A stretch of 64,000 bases of DNA. It comes from Dipteronia dyeriana. Taxonomy: Eukaryota > Streptophyta > Magnoliopsida > Sapindales > Sapindaceae. A model generated the notes under the pieces. It ran no database searches. It saw only the letters and a list, made by a program, of their open reading frames with translations, and was not told the DNA's origin. The position numbers and the translations under genes are program-made. Positions within the stretch are counted from its first letter, which is position 1. The number at the start of each line of letters is the position of its first letter. The stretch spans positions 82,093,652 to 82,157,651 of the forward strand of contig CM065299.1 in NCBI GenBank assembly GCA_032871835.1, written 5' to 3'. Of this stretch, positions 44,068-57,176 are shown in pieces.

Positions 44068-47000
44068 TCAATAAGGTTTATTCTGTTTGTTGTCTCTCTT
44101 AAGCTGAACTTTCAATTTCTTACCACCTAATTGATATCCATTCATCATACCAATGGCATTTTGAGCCGCAACTGGTGAGTCATAACTAACAAATCCTGCA
44201 AATATACGCTTACTAAGACATACAACTCTCCATTATCAACAACAGCTACAAAGTTAAATAAACAGTGAGCTTACCGAAGCATTTGCTCACACCAGTTGCT
44301 TTGTCAACAAAAACCTTGGCACTCAAGACCCTACCAAACGGTTGAAAAGCATTGGCAAGCTCTTGGTCACCAAATTCTTGAGGTATGTGATAAATGAACA
44401 AATTAGCACCAGGTGGACCTAAGTCATAAGATACCATAATTAACCTAATACACCACTAAGAGGTTGCCATTAAAAACAAGAATTGAAATGAATAGATAGT
44501 TGACAAACCTTCAACCTGACCCCCAGAACTTGTACCAGCACTTGATGAGGTGGCTGAGTTATTGTTTGCAACTGGTGAAACTGTACCAGGAGAACCGCTC
44601 AAAGGCCTGTGACTCAACATTCCTCCAGGATATGCCATTGGATACTGCAGACCAGGCACAGAAGGATAAGCAGAGCCGACATAACTAGCAGGAGGCATAA
44701 TATAATTTCTAGGGCCCACATTGGGGGAGAGGTCAGGTGCTGTTCCACGCAATGCATTCCCTTGATTTACGGGGGGGATCATACCATGGAAGGCAGGTTG
44801 ATTCTGCATTGGTGGGAGACGGTACTGCATAAGTCCATAAGATCCAGGAGCCTATAAAAGAACAAGATGATCATCAACCTATAACCCCATTTTGATATTA
44901 AATACTAAATAAAGAAAGTGAACACAGACAGAATAGGCAATTAAGAGAAATTCAAAGGGCCCAGTAGATAGGAGGAACTTTTGAAGTATTGATGTAGTAG
45001 ATTAGATATTTAGATACAATGAATAAAGTTGTAAAAACTTCTAAAAGAATACATAGCAGAACTTACCTGATATCCATACCCATTATATGGTGGACCATAC
45101 CCCATCGGTAAGCCACCAAATAATGAGGGGTGTTGTAAATCGGAATTTGGCACATTAGAGGCCAGGGATTGAGCTTTCTGAGCCCTTCGTGCTTGTCTTT
45201 CCTTTTCAGTATCTGCCCATTTGACAACCAAAGGAACACTTGAACCCTAATAAAACCAAAAGATAATGATCAGAAAAAATTCACTGAAACAATTTATCCA
45301 TATCAGTACCGAACTTCTAACCACACATAAGGAAATGCTAACGAAAAACTCAACTACTTAAGAGACATTAATACATAATAAGATAAAATGATACTCATGG
45401 TTGAATATATAGATTGCTATAAGCATAACTGCTACTTGAACATAGATCGCTATTAGCATAACTGCTACTTGAACACTGCAATTTTTCTGCCTGTAATTGC
45501 AAACAAGCTGTTAATTTCCATGGCCCAATCTATACAGCAGAAGACGGGGATCACTTTACCCAAATCTTGCAAGATAAAGCTACGGTTTAAAAGGCAAACA
45601 AAACTTAGATTTTGATACCACATAAAGGGTAATAGCTAAACAAATTATCAGCAAAAGTATAATAAAAGCTTTTACTGCTTGCAAGAACCAATGTGTATCC
45701 ATGACTCATATTAAGGAAATTGAGAGACCAGATCTCACTTGACATGTACCAGATGCTAAACTGAACATAAACCTTAAATTCCCTAATATACAAAGTACAT
45801 ACTCCAATACATAGTTGACAGTCATGTGGTAACCGATATGAATTGTGTAAGTCAGTACGTGTGAATATCTATGTATGCAGCCTAAATAATAAACATAGCT
45901 ACAAGTTTTTGCAAACCAACACAACGAATCAAGAGACAGTTTATATGTTAATACCATCACAAGCATTTCCCACCGGACATTTAAGTCAGTTAATTACATT
46001 TATAAGGAGAATTTTGCAATATATCAATAAAGTAAACATGCAACAAAAGAATTGTAACTCCACCCAAAAGAATCATAATTTCCAAATAGAACAGGAATGG
46101 ATCTCAAAAAACAAGATGTGCAGCCCACGATTCTTAAGATAAAATTATAAGCCAAAAACTCAATTAAATTAAGACAAACCTCCATTTTATGTTTTCCATT
46201 GATCGCCTCCAATGCAGCAAGGGCTTCATCTTTTGCCTCATACTTCAAAAAAGCACAACCTGCCATTAGAAAACAAATAGAGTAATAAACTCATTCATTA
46301 ACATCGGAATGGATTTAGTTTTTGGTCTTAAACAATGCCGCATGGAAAGCAAAAAAAAATAACAAATCATAGAACAAGTACCTTTGCTTGTTTGCTGAGA
46401 ACCCCTTAAAATCTGTAAATCCTTTATTGTCCCGTGTTTAGAGAATAAAGCAGAAAGTTCAGCTTCAGAAACATTCTTTGGCAGCATACCAATAAAGAGT
46501 TTGTGTTCTAGATTGCAAAGACAGCAAAAAGAGGTCTTCAATTAGAATACATGAAATAAGCTTTAGTATATATAAGAATCAGTAACAGATGAAAGAGAGC
46601 CGTGACTGAAACAATTCAACAACACAGAGAAATCATCTAAGGACAGGTAGATTACTGATTATAGAAACACATTATACCTAGCCTTTCCAATTCGCCATCC
46701 GCATACTTCACTTGCAATGGACTAGATGCCTGGATTGAATAGAGAGCAAAACACATTTTTAATAAAAGAAAGAATTGCAAGTGTTACATCAAAGAAAAGA
46801 GTTCATTGGTAATGTTAAGTCAGCAGTGAAATAATGCAATGCACACGAATTAATAAAATATATCAGCACTAAGCTATTAATTTAAGCAATCGTGTCAAGT
46901 TTGTTCGCGAAGACAATTTCATAGAGTGTAAAAGCATAACTTTAGAGTTGACTAGTAGGCATAGGCAACAGCCCAATACAAAAGCTTGCCCATGCAACCA

Positions 47001-48756
47001 TTAGAAGGGAATTGTGGTAAGCATCAGGTTCTAAGTGACATCAGCAACTAAATCATGAAGTCTTTGACTGCATAAGGGGGCATCTGTTATAAGTTATAAT
47101 GCTAATCATATTCTTTACGTAAATCATATGGGGAAAAAAATCCACAATGTCAGCATGATGAAAATACTTGACACAAGGTTGTAAAATAATAAAGTAAAAC
47201 AGTTGTAATTAAAATTCTTATTAGCTGCAACCTTTTATTCATTTTATAATCTAGGACAAAAATTATGCTGGTCAATCAATTTTAAGATTCTAACACAACT
47301 TATTCAGAGAATAGTGGTTTTTCTTGTGACCACTCTCCTTAGATCTGGGTGGAGCAGCATTAATTACTTACTACAAAAAAAAATGGCTTATTTCTCCATT
47401 TTCATTTGTAACAATGCACTAGTTGTCAACAACTGAGATTGTTATCAAAATCCATCACTTTTTTGTTCCTCCTAAAATATACTTGCTGGAAATACATAAT
47501 CAACAGCAATGATAGTTGGTATACCATATAAAAATATGTGAAATAAGCATCAACCAAGGATTATAAGGGTCATAACATGGTCAAGGTTCCAACTCCAAAT
47601 GAACAAGAAAGCATGAAGAACCAGGTACAAGCCCAGACAGTTCATTCAGCTTAACACACATGAGCAATATTGTGCCTCAACTTTTAACTTTCCCTGGATT
47701 CAGAACATGTTAGAATTTTTAAGGTATGTACATATTCTCAGAATGTCCGTTAATTTGGTCACAAGATAATATGCTATACACAAAACTATTGCACACTGTT
47801 TTACAATGCAGGAGACACGTTGCATCTTATTTTCCTTAATGTCCATTTTGCACCGATAATAATACACTTTTTTTAATTTTGATAATTTATCATACCAAAT
47901 AAGAAACTTTTGTTATTTTAATTTATATAAAATAGAAAGGATGATAATTGGGCAATTAAAAGTTTCTTATTTTCATTATTGTGGTGCAAAAGTTGAGATA
48001 GGAGTTGACTAACTAGTACTGATGTACTAAGCATAATTATTGACTATTAATCACAGTATCCAACTAAACCATAGATACCAACTTTGGAAAAATGGGTAGT
48101 TATCTTGAGTTACTAAATTACACAGTACAAGTATCACTGGTGGTTGTAGTTAGATACTGCACAGCTGCTTACACATTAGACTACATTGCAAGACTTTTTG
48201 CCGGTTATTAGATCTAACGATCACAAAAACAGGCAATGAAACTCAACTTCTAACACTAAAAACTGACAATGCAAGAGGAAATCAACAAAAAAAAAAAAAA
48301 CACAAAAATGGAAACAGAATCTGAACTAACCCCGGGTAGTGTCTTCTTATTATGACAGGCATTGACCGCCTTATCGGCCTCCTGCCTTGACGGACATATC
48401 ACAAAACAACACCCTACAAATAACCAAACACACAAAATTAGGGTTCGAAACAGAACCAGGACCACACTTGAGATACGAATCTCGAGCATAACGAAATAAA
48501 TCACGCATTATTGATCGAACACAAACAGCAGAAGAAAAATAGAAATGAAAAAGAGGAAGCGATAATGAGAGATTTGAAAGTGCTGACCACGAGAGGCGCG
48601 AGTAGTCTTGTCTTTGATTATGTTGACCTCGTCGACCAGAGCGAACTCTTTGAACATTGCAAGAAGCTGAGCTTCAGTCATGTTTTTCGGCACTTGACCT
48701 ACGAACAACTTCACGCTTTCTTCGCTCGTTTTTCTCTCCTTTTTACCCTCCGCCAT
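44068..48756 (-). CDS. BRN1: Bruno/CELF-like RNA-binding protein with three RRMs
   Basis: Nine exons on - join without frame loss: 48756-48588, 48413-48331, 46729-46678, 46507-46382, 46259-46180, 45246-45067, 44851-44509, 44418-44275, 44195-44068 (434 residues). All introns are GT-AG; intron 2 is 1.6 kb. RRM1 has KLFVGQVP (16-23) and RGCCFVIC. RRM2 has KLFIGMLP (104-111) and KGCAFLKY. A Pro/Gly/Tyr-rich linker (about 185-344) precedes RRM3, with NLFIYHIP (350-357) and KCFGFVSY. Two RRMs, a long linker and a third RRM define Bruno/CELF proteins. Arabidopsis members (BRN1/RBP-DR1, BRN2) bind U-rich 3' UTR sites, repress SOC1 to delay flowering and affect defence. The gene is complete. The BRN1 label rests on recalled similarity and gene neighbourhood; BRN2 is not excluded. 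Confidence 0.95.
45415..45480. repeat. 33-bp tandem duplication in intron 5 of the Bruno-like gene
   Basis: AGCATAACTGCTACTTGAACA occurs twice, each time after GATTGCTATA or GATCGCTATT. It lies in the intron between exons 5 and 6. Confidence 0.8.
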
Positions 48757-48860
48757 TGATGCAGATTAACACACGCAGAGTCAGAGACACTCTCTTTCTG
48801 CTTCTCTGGTCTCTCGATTCTCTCTCTCTCTCTCTCTGATGTGCCGGTTTCTCTCTCTCT
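48757..48860 (-). promoter_or_regulatory. 5' leader of the Bruno-like gene with a GA/CT tract
   Basis: Reading on -, a GAGAGAGA run (CT-rich on +, 48817-48838, with a second at 48850-48862) lies 60-105 bases upstream of the ATG. GA tracts in plant leaders and core promoters are common binding sites for BASIC PENTACYSTEINE factors. No clear TATA box was identified. Confidence 0.5.
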
Positions 48861-48862
48861 AG

Positions 48863-50066
48863 ATTTTCTCTTTCTTCGTGGAGTCGTCGCTTTTGTTTCT
48901 TTTTTTAGTTGTCATTTTTATTTTTATTTTCTTGGGGGAAATTGGAGGTTTTCTGGATGGCAATCTTGGATTTTCGTTAAATTTATTACGATTAAATGCA
49001 GACAAAGTGGGCTTCGTTTTTCATTTATTTACGAGAATACCCTTACAGCTGTTTCAGTTCTGGGCTCAATGATGTGTGTACCTGTACAGTTGTGAGTTGA
49101 AAAGAAGCTTGTACTTCGATGCATGTCATTGTTAAATGACTCTTTTACCCTTCGGTTTCCTTTTTATCTTATTTTTCAAATTCCAAATCAATTGATAAGT
49201 GGCATCGTGGATCATGTGGGGCAAATGCGCTTTGTTGTCTCTTATACAAAGATACAACCGCATTTGTCTTCATTTTGAATTTATTATTATTATTTAGTAT
49301 TGGGACCTATTGAAATCAAACAAGTTCAGATATCTATTTTCATATATAGAACGGTTGTTTTATAGGTAATACCACAAGATATACTGATACAGTGATACAT
49401 AAGATATCAAAGCTTAAACCTCACTAAATTGATAGAGATTATGAATTGAACCATATGGAAGATATCAAAACCGAAATCTCACTTGATCCATAAAGATTAA
49501 AATTTTAAATCTCTGACCACAAGGCAAAGGGCATTTGACAATTAATTAATAATTATTCGTTTTTATTTTCAACAGATTATCACTAAACTTGACAATTGAA
49601 ATGTTATTTGTTCCTCGTATACATCAAAATCCATTTAAAGGTTTTAAGAGGCCGAGGGATTTTCCCTCCTTGGTTTTTGAATTGAAGCAGCGGCGGTGAC
49701 ATTGCCACATGTTAAGATGTTTGGCAATTGGCATGATTCAGGAATCAGCCGTCAACGTAAAGAAATAGACACACTCCATGGTTGGCTATTCGGCATTCCC
49801 TTATATACACTTTACTTCATTCACCGAAATGCAGTAGTTAGTCATTAAATGATGACGCCACATCTTTCAAGTTTTAACTTTTGAAAAAGAAAAAAAAAAA
49901 TTGAAAGGCACTTTTGGAACTAATTTTAAACATTTATTTAACCATGTTTTAACGATTAACTCTTTTATATATATTCTTAAATAAATAAATAAATAAATAA
50001 ATTCTTCCGTAAAGAATGTTCAATTGTCGTGATGATAGGAGTCTTCAAGATGAAGCAAACTCATGG

Positions 50067-50071
<5 letters not shown>
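48863..50071. other. Upstream flank of the Bruno-like gene, no further gene
   Basis: T-rich DNA near 48870-48960 is part of the promoter side. A direct repeat around GATATCAAA(A/G)C (49405 and 49468) is minor. An AAAT run (49981-50000) and AT run (50072-50103) end the stretch. Confidence 0.45.
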
Positions 50072-50107
<36 letters not shown>

Positions 50108-50645
50108 TAATTTCTTTTTCGTTCTTCTAGTTTGACCTAATACATAAACTGGTTCTCCATTTTTAAGAATTACCTCGTTAAATCCTTCTATTAATTTTTC
50201 TGTTGAAAAAGTGGTTCCTAACTAGTTCAATGGGTAAAATGACCCTACTGCCCCTTATAGTTGTTGAAATTGAAAAAAAAAAGTTGTTGGACAAAAATAC
50301 CCCTCTATTGACCGTTGCTTTGCAACATCTCTATTTAGCCTTATAAAAAGGCTTGAAACCTGCACATACATATTAACACTTGCATATATTCCACACATAC
50401 TAGGCTTCATTGAAAAACCTTCATTTCTAAACTTATTTTCTTTTCCTGCTTTTTTTCCTACCATACAAACCTACTCCATTACACCTGCAAACATACATCC
50501 AGTAGTAATCTCCATACATTTTTTTTTCCAACCATACAAACCACAAAACATTCACAACAATTCAAATATCAAGTTAGCAACATTAATCAAGTTTTCAATT
50601 TGAAGATCCAACATCCTGGAAACACAACCAACATCAAGCATACTA

Positions 50646-51110
50646 ATGGAGGATACATCAAGTACAACTTCAAAACGAAACATCAATGGAGGGATAATCA
50701 AGTTCAAGAATCAGAAATGCTCATGTGGGATCAAAGCAGGCATAAGGATATCAGAATCCGTAAACAACCCAAACATTTTTTTTTTATGAGAAAGGAAAAT
50801 GCAATTTCTATAGGTTTTGGGAACCGAATACCGAAGAATTCAACCTATCCGAATACACCAAAAACATAACACAAGGTATGATGGTAGAGTTAGTATTCTA
50901 CTCGAACAAGCAATGGAAGATTTAAAGGTAAGGTTACAAAGACTGGAAAGCTTTTATACGAGAATGCAAAATCAAGATACTGGCAGTAATGGTAGAATGC
51001 ATCAGAAAGAATCTATGCAAGGAGGCTCAAGGGTGATATGTGTTATTAACATGATTTTGCTTTGTGTAACCATAGGTATGCTTCTACTTATCATGACAAT
51101 CAATTGTTGA
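50646..51110 (+). pseudogene. GRF-zinc-finger-like ORF with coiled coil and membrane tail, MULE accessory
   Basis: From ATG 50646 the frame has KCSCGIKAGIRISES, then, after a shift in the T-run at about 50777-50786, YEKGKCNFYRFWEP. C-x-C-G, NP-x-FY and C-x-F-x-x-W in this spacing is the GRF zinc-finger pattern. A second shift near 50880 leads into LEQAMEDLKVRLQRLESF (coiled coil) and a C-terminal hydrophobic segment (VICVINMILLCVTIGMLLLI), stop at 51108-51110. Many plant transposon-linked proteins combine GRF, coiled coil and a membrane end. It runs opposite to the transposase. The two shifts make it a pseudogene. Its role is not known. Confidence 0.62.
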
Positions 51111-51568
51111 TTGTACACACATTCAACATAAAAAAAGAAAAAAAGAAAAAAAAAAAGTGGTTAATCAGTCTAACACCATTGCATATTAAACCTAACAACA
51201 TTCATATCAATTCATTCCATTACATAAAGGCTAACAACATTCATATCATAAAGCATTCTAAAACCATTCACAGTCTAAGCATGGTTATTGTGCTAGCATT
51301 TTCAAAAACATATTAAACTTAAGTCTCATAACCATACGTAAACAGCTAGCAATAATACCATGCAATTAAACAAAAATATGTAATAGTAATAATTGTTAAA
51401 AGATTAATTGTGCCACCTTACAAAAACATATTCGGTATGAAACCTGATATTCTTCCATCAGTCGAACAGTTACTGTGTGAGTTGTGATTGAGGAGGTGGG
51501 CTCTGGTTTGGTTGATTTGAAGATAAGGCTCCAACTACATTTTGTTGACCATGAATTAGAAAGAGATG

Positions 51569-54500
51569 TTAGGAAAATAAAACTCTAATTAAAAAAATGC
51601 AATAAAATGAAAACAGTAAAAGGACTACCTCCTTATCATTCCTACGGTGGCAAGATCTTTTGTTGTGGCCAGCTTGATGACATAGTTTGCGTATTACAAT
51701 GCCAGATCTCCCAACTTTAGGTGCCTCATCTGGTTCCCTCTTTCTCAGTTTCTTAGGTCTGCCAGGTTGGATACTGCGAGGTGGTGGATTCATAAGTTCT
51801 GTAACTCCTGGATTCATTATGCATGTTGGAACTTCTAGCCACCTTTTTTGATCTGGAATGGGATGGATCATGCCTACATATGCCTGCATATAGGCACTTT
51901 TGGTGAGACTGTTGTGGACAAACTCAGCCACCTTGTCCTTCACTGCTGCTCTACCACAATAATGGCTTATTGCAGCCACAGCACGACAACAAGGAATCCC
52001 ACTAACTTGCCAACTACCACATTCACAATTGAACTCTCTCAGCTTCACAACATATCCTCCACTTGCACCTATAAGCTCATATACATGTTCCCTACTGTTA
52101 TCATTGTCAAATTCCTACTTTCCCTACCATGCTTAAGAATTTTTGCATGAACCCTTGGTGGTAAAAATAAACTCCATCTACTACACTCCTCCTTTCTGTC
52201 ATTGAACTTCCTCATCACCATTCTTCTAATGAACTCTAACAAATATAAGTATGATGCAGCTCTATGGGTACTTAACATGCTATTGAAAGCCTCAGTCATA
52301 TTATTGGTGACATGGTCACATCTAATGACTGGATCATATGCATACCTTGTTGGAACCCTGTTCACCAGTTACGCAGCGGAACTAGGTTTTAAATTTTTTA
52401 ATACAAATCATAATCTGTATCTGAGACTAGTGAACTTTGAATCGTAATTATTTTTCGAAACTAATACATACAATATGTAAACACAAGAAATTGAAATTGA
52501 TATAATCAAAAGAAGAAAATATTACCAACGTTTGGAGACTCTTTCACTCTACGATGTGCTCTTGTCTGAACCACTCGATCTTCCTCGCTATCTCCCGGGA
52601 CTGGTAATTATGTGTGAGCGAGTCACGATCTCAGGAACTTGAATGGAGGATGTAGAGAAATACTTAAAGAAACTCTTTCTTCTCAATTTAGTGTATTGAT
52701 TTCACGCATACATGAATTGCATCTCGTACAAAAATTATATTGACAGATGCGGTTCCGTATCTCCAAAAAACAATATATATCAAATATATATATTATTACT
52801 CACGCACACTTTTTGATAACAGAGCAATCACCTTTTTTATTTTTTAATACAACTATGCCTCTCCTTTTTCTTTTAAAAAAAAACATGCCCCACCATCTTT
52901 TTGTTTTCAAAAGAAAATATATATATATATATCCTTATTTGTATCATATACAAACACTTATATATGTACACACACAAATTACATCCAATGCAATCTCGTG
53001 TTATAATTTATATATATTTTTTAATTATCCTTTTCAAATATATCTAATATATGAAAAGTGATAATAAGTATTTTAAATTTAAACTTAAATTCAAATACTT
53101 AGATAAATGATTTAGTAAAATAAAATAATCATATTATTTTATCTTCACATAGATCCATATACCAACTAATACCCTCAAATTAATAGTTAATTAATAATTC
53201 ATAATTATCAATATAATTAAATAATCTAATTATTTAATTAATTTAACTATTAACATTCATTCATTAAATAATCTCATTATTCAATTAATTCCCGAATATA
53301 TACGTGTCACTTTTGTAACACAATTAATTGGACAATCCAATTAATTTACCGTGACCCTTGTTACCTAAATCGATCGGGCTAACAAGGGAACCTAATGGAC
53401 ATACAGTATTTTGAACTCCAATAATCCTCGGAATCATTAATTAAACTCTTTAATTAATATTCCTTAATTATTAACTCCGGTGTTATTCCACTAAAAACAC
53501 GAAGATGCACTCTCTTAACTGTAGACGCTTTTACACATACCGATACAACTCGGTGTCCATCGATATAGCTATTACATATGGTGTGATCCTCCACAGTAGT
53601 TCATAATTAGAGTTGGGTCATAATGTCCGTTATACCCTTCAAATTACATATATCCTTTAAGTACTGTTAATTCTCTAATGGACAATAAATCATATTTCCT
53701 TACGGAATCAGGGGAGCGCTCATATTGTCCAAGTCCCGAATCAACCCTTAAAAGAACTACCATCTACTTCTCACAAGAAGAAGTTGATTCCACTATTGTG
53801 TACAAACCTTCCCAGACACAAGTCAAACCGTAATCCCAACATACGAAGCATATTGATCAGGAATTACATCCGACCTCACCCATGGTATATCAAAGACCAT
53901 GATCTAATCTGAAGGAGTCGATAAGACACTTAGGATTAAGGTCACCCACATATAGCCATCATTAGTTGATATATATATGAATCTCATCGGTAAACGGATT
54001 TTGGTGAGAGATTCGTATAGATCATGGTCCAATCCTATATGATCACATCATACAAGGTGCCTTTATTCCCATATCTCATATGAATGATTCTGGATAAAAT
54101 CATCGTACATTACAGAATAGACTGTAGATATAGATTAACCACAAATAAAGTACCTAACTTTATTTGTTATCTATGGACTCTTTAGATTGCACGTCTCTTA
54201 CTGTATCCATCTGTATATGACACTCATATACACAGTTCGATATTACATCTGGTAATCTTGGATGTTAAATATATGCACAAGTTATAAAATAAACAACACA
54301 ATATGAATGAATTGAACTTTTCCTTTTATTTATTTCATAAATCCATTTACAAATTAAATCTTTAGGACAAAAACCCCAACATACCTAGACCAATGTTGTG
54401 GATCTATGACCATTAACCAGTTATTGGCAGCAGGGTTAATAATACCTATTTCTTCCATACACGTTTTGAAGTCATATATGTTGGAGCTTCTAGCAGCTCT

Positions 54501-54990
54501 CTAAAACAGCTTCTTGTAGTGGTGAGCTTTATATGTAAGTTTGAAATTGGCATAGATATGCCTTGCACAATACCTGTCAATAACAAAGACAAGTGTTAAT
54601 TACATATAAAAAAAAACAAACATCTATAGGAAAACAAAAAAGGATATGAAACTACCTTCTATGAGCAAATGGGAAATGGACATCCAAAGCAGCAATCACA
54701 CCATTTTGCCTGTCAGACATGAATGTCAACTTCATGCCTTCAGGATAGTTTAGATAAATCTTCAGGTTGTTAAGAAATCACTCCCAACTGTCTTAAGTAT
54801 CCTTCTCACATATGCAAACAGCCAATATGAATAACCCACTGTTTGCATCCAATGACACAGCTGAGAGCAGTACTCTTTCAAATGGCCTTTTGAGGTGACA
54901 CTCATCCACTCCTATAAATGGTCTGCAACCCTCCAAGAAGCCCACTTTTTTAGGTTCAAAGCTTAAAAATATCCTTTAAAGGTTGTTTGT
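51569..54990 (-). pseudogene. MuDR-type transposase, split by a solo LTR
   Basis: On - the first part (about 54990-54387) has RPFIGVDECHLK, the first catalytic Asp region of the MULE domain, and HRRYCARHIYANF-like sequence with stops. A solo LTR (54381-52348) then interrupts it. It resumes at 52365 (AYDPVIRCDHVTNNMTEAFN) and 52048, with SWIM finger NCECGSWQVSGIPCCRAVAA and a CCHC-like tail AGHNKRSCHRR. The SWIM His reads Arg (PCCRA in place of PC-x-H) and the first Cys of the knuckle is missing. Transposase function is therefore lost for several reasons. Confidence 0.86.
52348..54381 (-). repeat. Solo LTR A inside the MULE transposase
   Basis: TGTTGGAACCC opens it and CCCCAACA closes it (TG..CA both ways). 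The exact 5-bp duplication TACCT flanks it (52343-52347, 54382-54386). It is 2034 bp and has no coding frame. Its reverse complement matches 59474-60960 and 63350-63969. So it is a solo LTR of the same family in the opposite direction, left by recombination between two LTRs. Confidence 0.88.
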
Positions 54991-55310
54991 GGTCATGGGT
55001 GCATTTATGAACTGAAACACCAGGGTTGGTTTGGTTCAACATAAATGCATACCTCCTCAAATACTGTCGGAATGGGTGGTTTCGTGGAAAATGTGCTCGT
55101 GAGAGGCTGGAATGGGTGGAAAATGAACCAGAAAACTGTAGGTCGTCGATCTGGGCAAAAAACGGTCGGAAACGGTGCAGAACAGTTGGGTTTCACGTCT
55201 GGTCAACCGGGTCAAGAACCAGGTCCGGGTCGGGCCGTCGACGGGTCGATGGCTGAGGAAGACGACATGACGTCGAGCTGATGCAATGGGGTATACTCAG
55301 CAATTTATAG

Positions 55311-55435
55311 GGTGCACTCAGTGGCCCGAGGTGGCTTGTTTCAGGGTGTATTTAGTTTTGGGCTGGGGTGCACTCAGTGGCCCAAGGTGGCTTGTTTCAG
55401 GGTGCATTTAGTTATGGGGTGGGGTGCGCTTAGCA
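55311..55435 (+). repeat. 56-bp tandem repeat near the MULE right arm
   Basis: GGTGCACTCAGTGGCCC and GGTGGCTTGTTTCAGGGTG repeat at 56-bp spacing, twice in full and once in part (GGTGCGCTTAGC at about 55421). It lies between the transposase start and the right terminal repeat. Confidence 0.82.
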
Positions 55436-55625
55436 AGCCCAACAGCCCACTTCATGAAGGGTATAAATGTCTTTTTATAGGTACCAGGGGCAGTATGGTC
55501 ATTTTGTCCTCTAACGTTGTCAGTAAACGGAAACCGTGATAGAATGACTAAATTTAGTAATTCAAAAAACTAATAGACCAAACTCAGATTAACGCTAACT
55601 AGAATAACTAAAATCTTAATATCCC

Positions 55626-57125
55626 TATATATATATACATATATGCAAAGTTAGGATGTAATTATAGGATGGGTTAAAAAAAATATGCTAACATCAACTA
55701 TGAATGATTTTTTTAAAAAAAATTGTTTTTCTTGACTTAAGTATATCGTAACTTACGATAGTAATTGGATTGTTAAGAAATAATTTATATATATATATAT
55801 ATTATTTATTATTTATTATTATTATTTTATAACTAATAATATAAATTTAACATGATTTGTTTTAATTATGTTAGTTTAGTAAATAAAATTATAAAACAAG
55901 GTTGTTTTATAATAACCTCACACTTTTTTCCAAAAAATACAGTCTACGTCATAGCACAGGCTAAATCACATTTACCCACTAAACCTTAAAGTGTAGGGAG
56001 ACCTCATATATATCTATATTTACCCATTAAACCTCAAAGTGTAGAAAGAACTCTTTCCTCTTGTGTTATTGTGTAGGACTTGTATCTCGGAATGTGTTTG
56101 TAGACCTCTAATCTTGTCATGTCTTAAACCCTTGATCCATAACAGTGTTTAAAAAAAGAAAATAAAAAAATCATATATATCAAGTACAGAAATCTCACCA
56201 TATGCACTTTATAAGTATGTGTGTGAAGTTTTCCTTATATTATTATAGATATTCAAAAAGCATGTATAGTGTTTGATTTTATGATCTCCTCATAAGTTCA
56301 ATTTGTGTTAGGTAGGGTTAGGGTTATGGTTGGTTAAAATTATGGTTTTTTTTTTTTGAATAGGGTGTTTTAGTAATAATTTAAGACATTTTCAACTTAA
56401 TTTAAGATTGAAGTTAAAAAACAAACAATCCTAAGTCCTAACCCACTAAATTTAAGTATTTTAATTCAATTATGTATATATAGTGGAGTTATAGATTTAA
56501 ATCAAAATTTTAAATTGATTTAACTTTAAATAGTAATTATATTACTGAAATATTCGGACAAAACAAGAGAATAAAAAGAACCTAGTAGATAGTTAAAAAT
56601 CCCGTTGTGTAACTTTTGTGATTTATTTTTTATTCATTTCCAAGTTCAAAAATAGTCATCGTTTAATGAATATCATTTCCCTTTTAGTTGAATCAACATT
56701 TAGGTCTCGTTTGATTTTTTGTCTAAAGACTGAACAGTGCTGAATATTACTAAAGACTGAATAGTGATTGAAAACTGAAAAACATGTTTGTTTTTTTCAC
56801 TGAAAACTGAATATAAGTGATAAATTGTTTGTTTTTTTAAGTTATAAATATCTGAAAATAAATATGTTTACATCTATACCATTCCAACTATTATTTGTTA
56901 TATATTTACATTTTAATATATTAAGAACAACTCTAACATGTAAAGTAATTATAAAATAAATTTATTTATTTATTAAACATATTTCATACATTATTCCATT
57001 TGTTGAATTACATTAAAAATGAATATAATATTTAATGGTGATACATTCTAAAATTCTCAAGAAATATTAATAAAAATAAAAAATTAATTACTACTTGATT
57101 TTGACCCAAATAGCATAGGTCGATG

Positions 57126-57176
<51 letters not shown>

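Larger units (their letters stand above)
50104..55625 (-). mobile_element. Mutator-like element (MULE) with long inverted repeats
   Basis: The ends are GGGTTAATTTC and, inverted, GGGATATTAAGATTTTAG. Inverted repeats extend about 160 bp to matching TAAAATGACCCTACTGCCCC and, inverted, CAAAATGACCATACTGCCCC. It sits in an AT run, TATATATATA lying on both sides, so a 9-10-bp duplication is likely. It holds a broken MURA transposase (-), an opposite-strand zinc-finger-like ORF, a 56-bp tandem repeat and a later solo LTR. Without the LTR it is about 3.5 kb. Confidence 0.85.

Noticed and set aside
52747..53061. 104-codon + frame
   Set aside because: It is inside solo LTR A. The matching part of LTR B is not open in the same way.
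55005..55281. Open frames on both strands near 55.1 kb
   Set aside because: They lie between the MULE transposase start and its terminal repeat. Products have no family features and no splice or start support.
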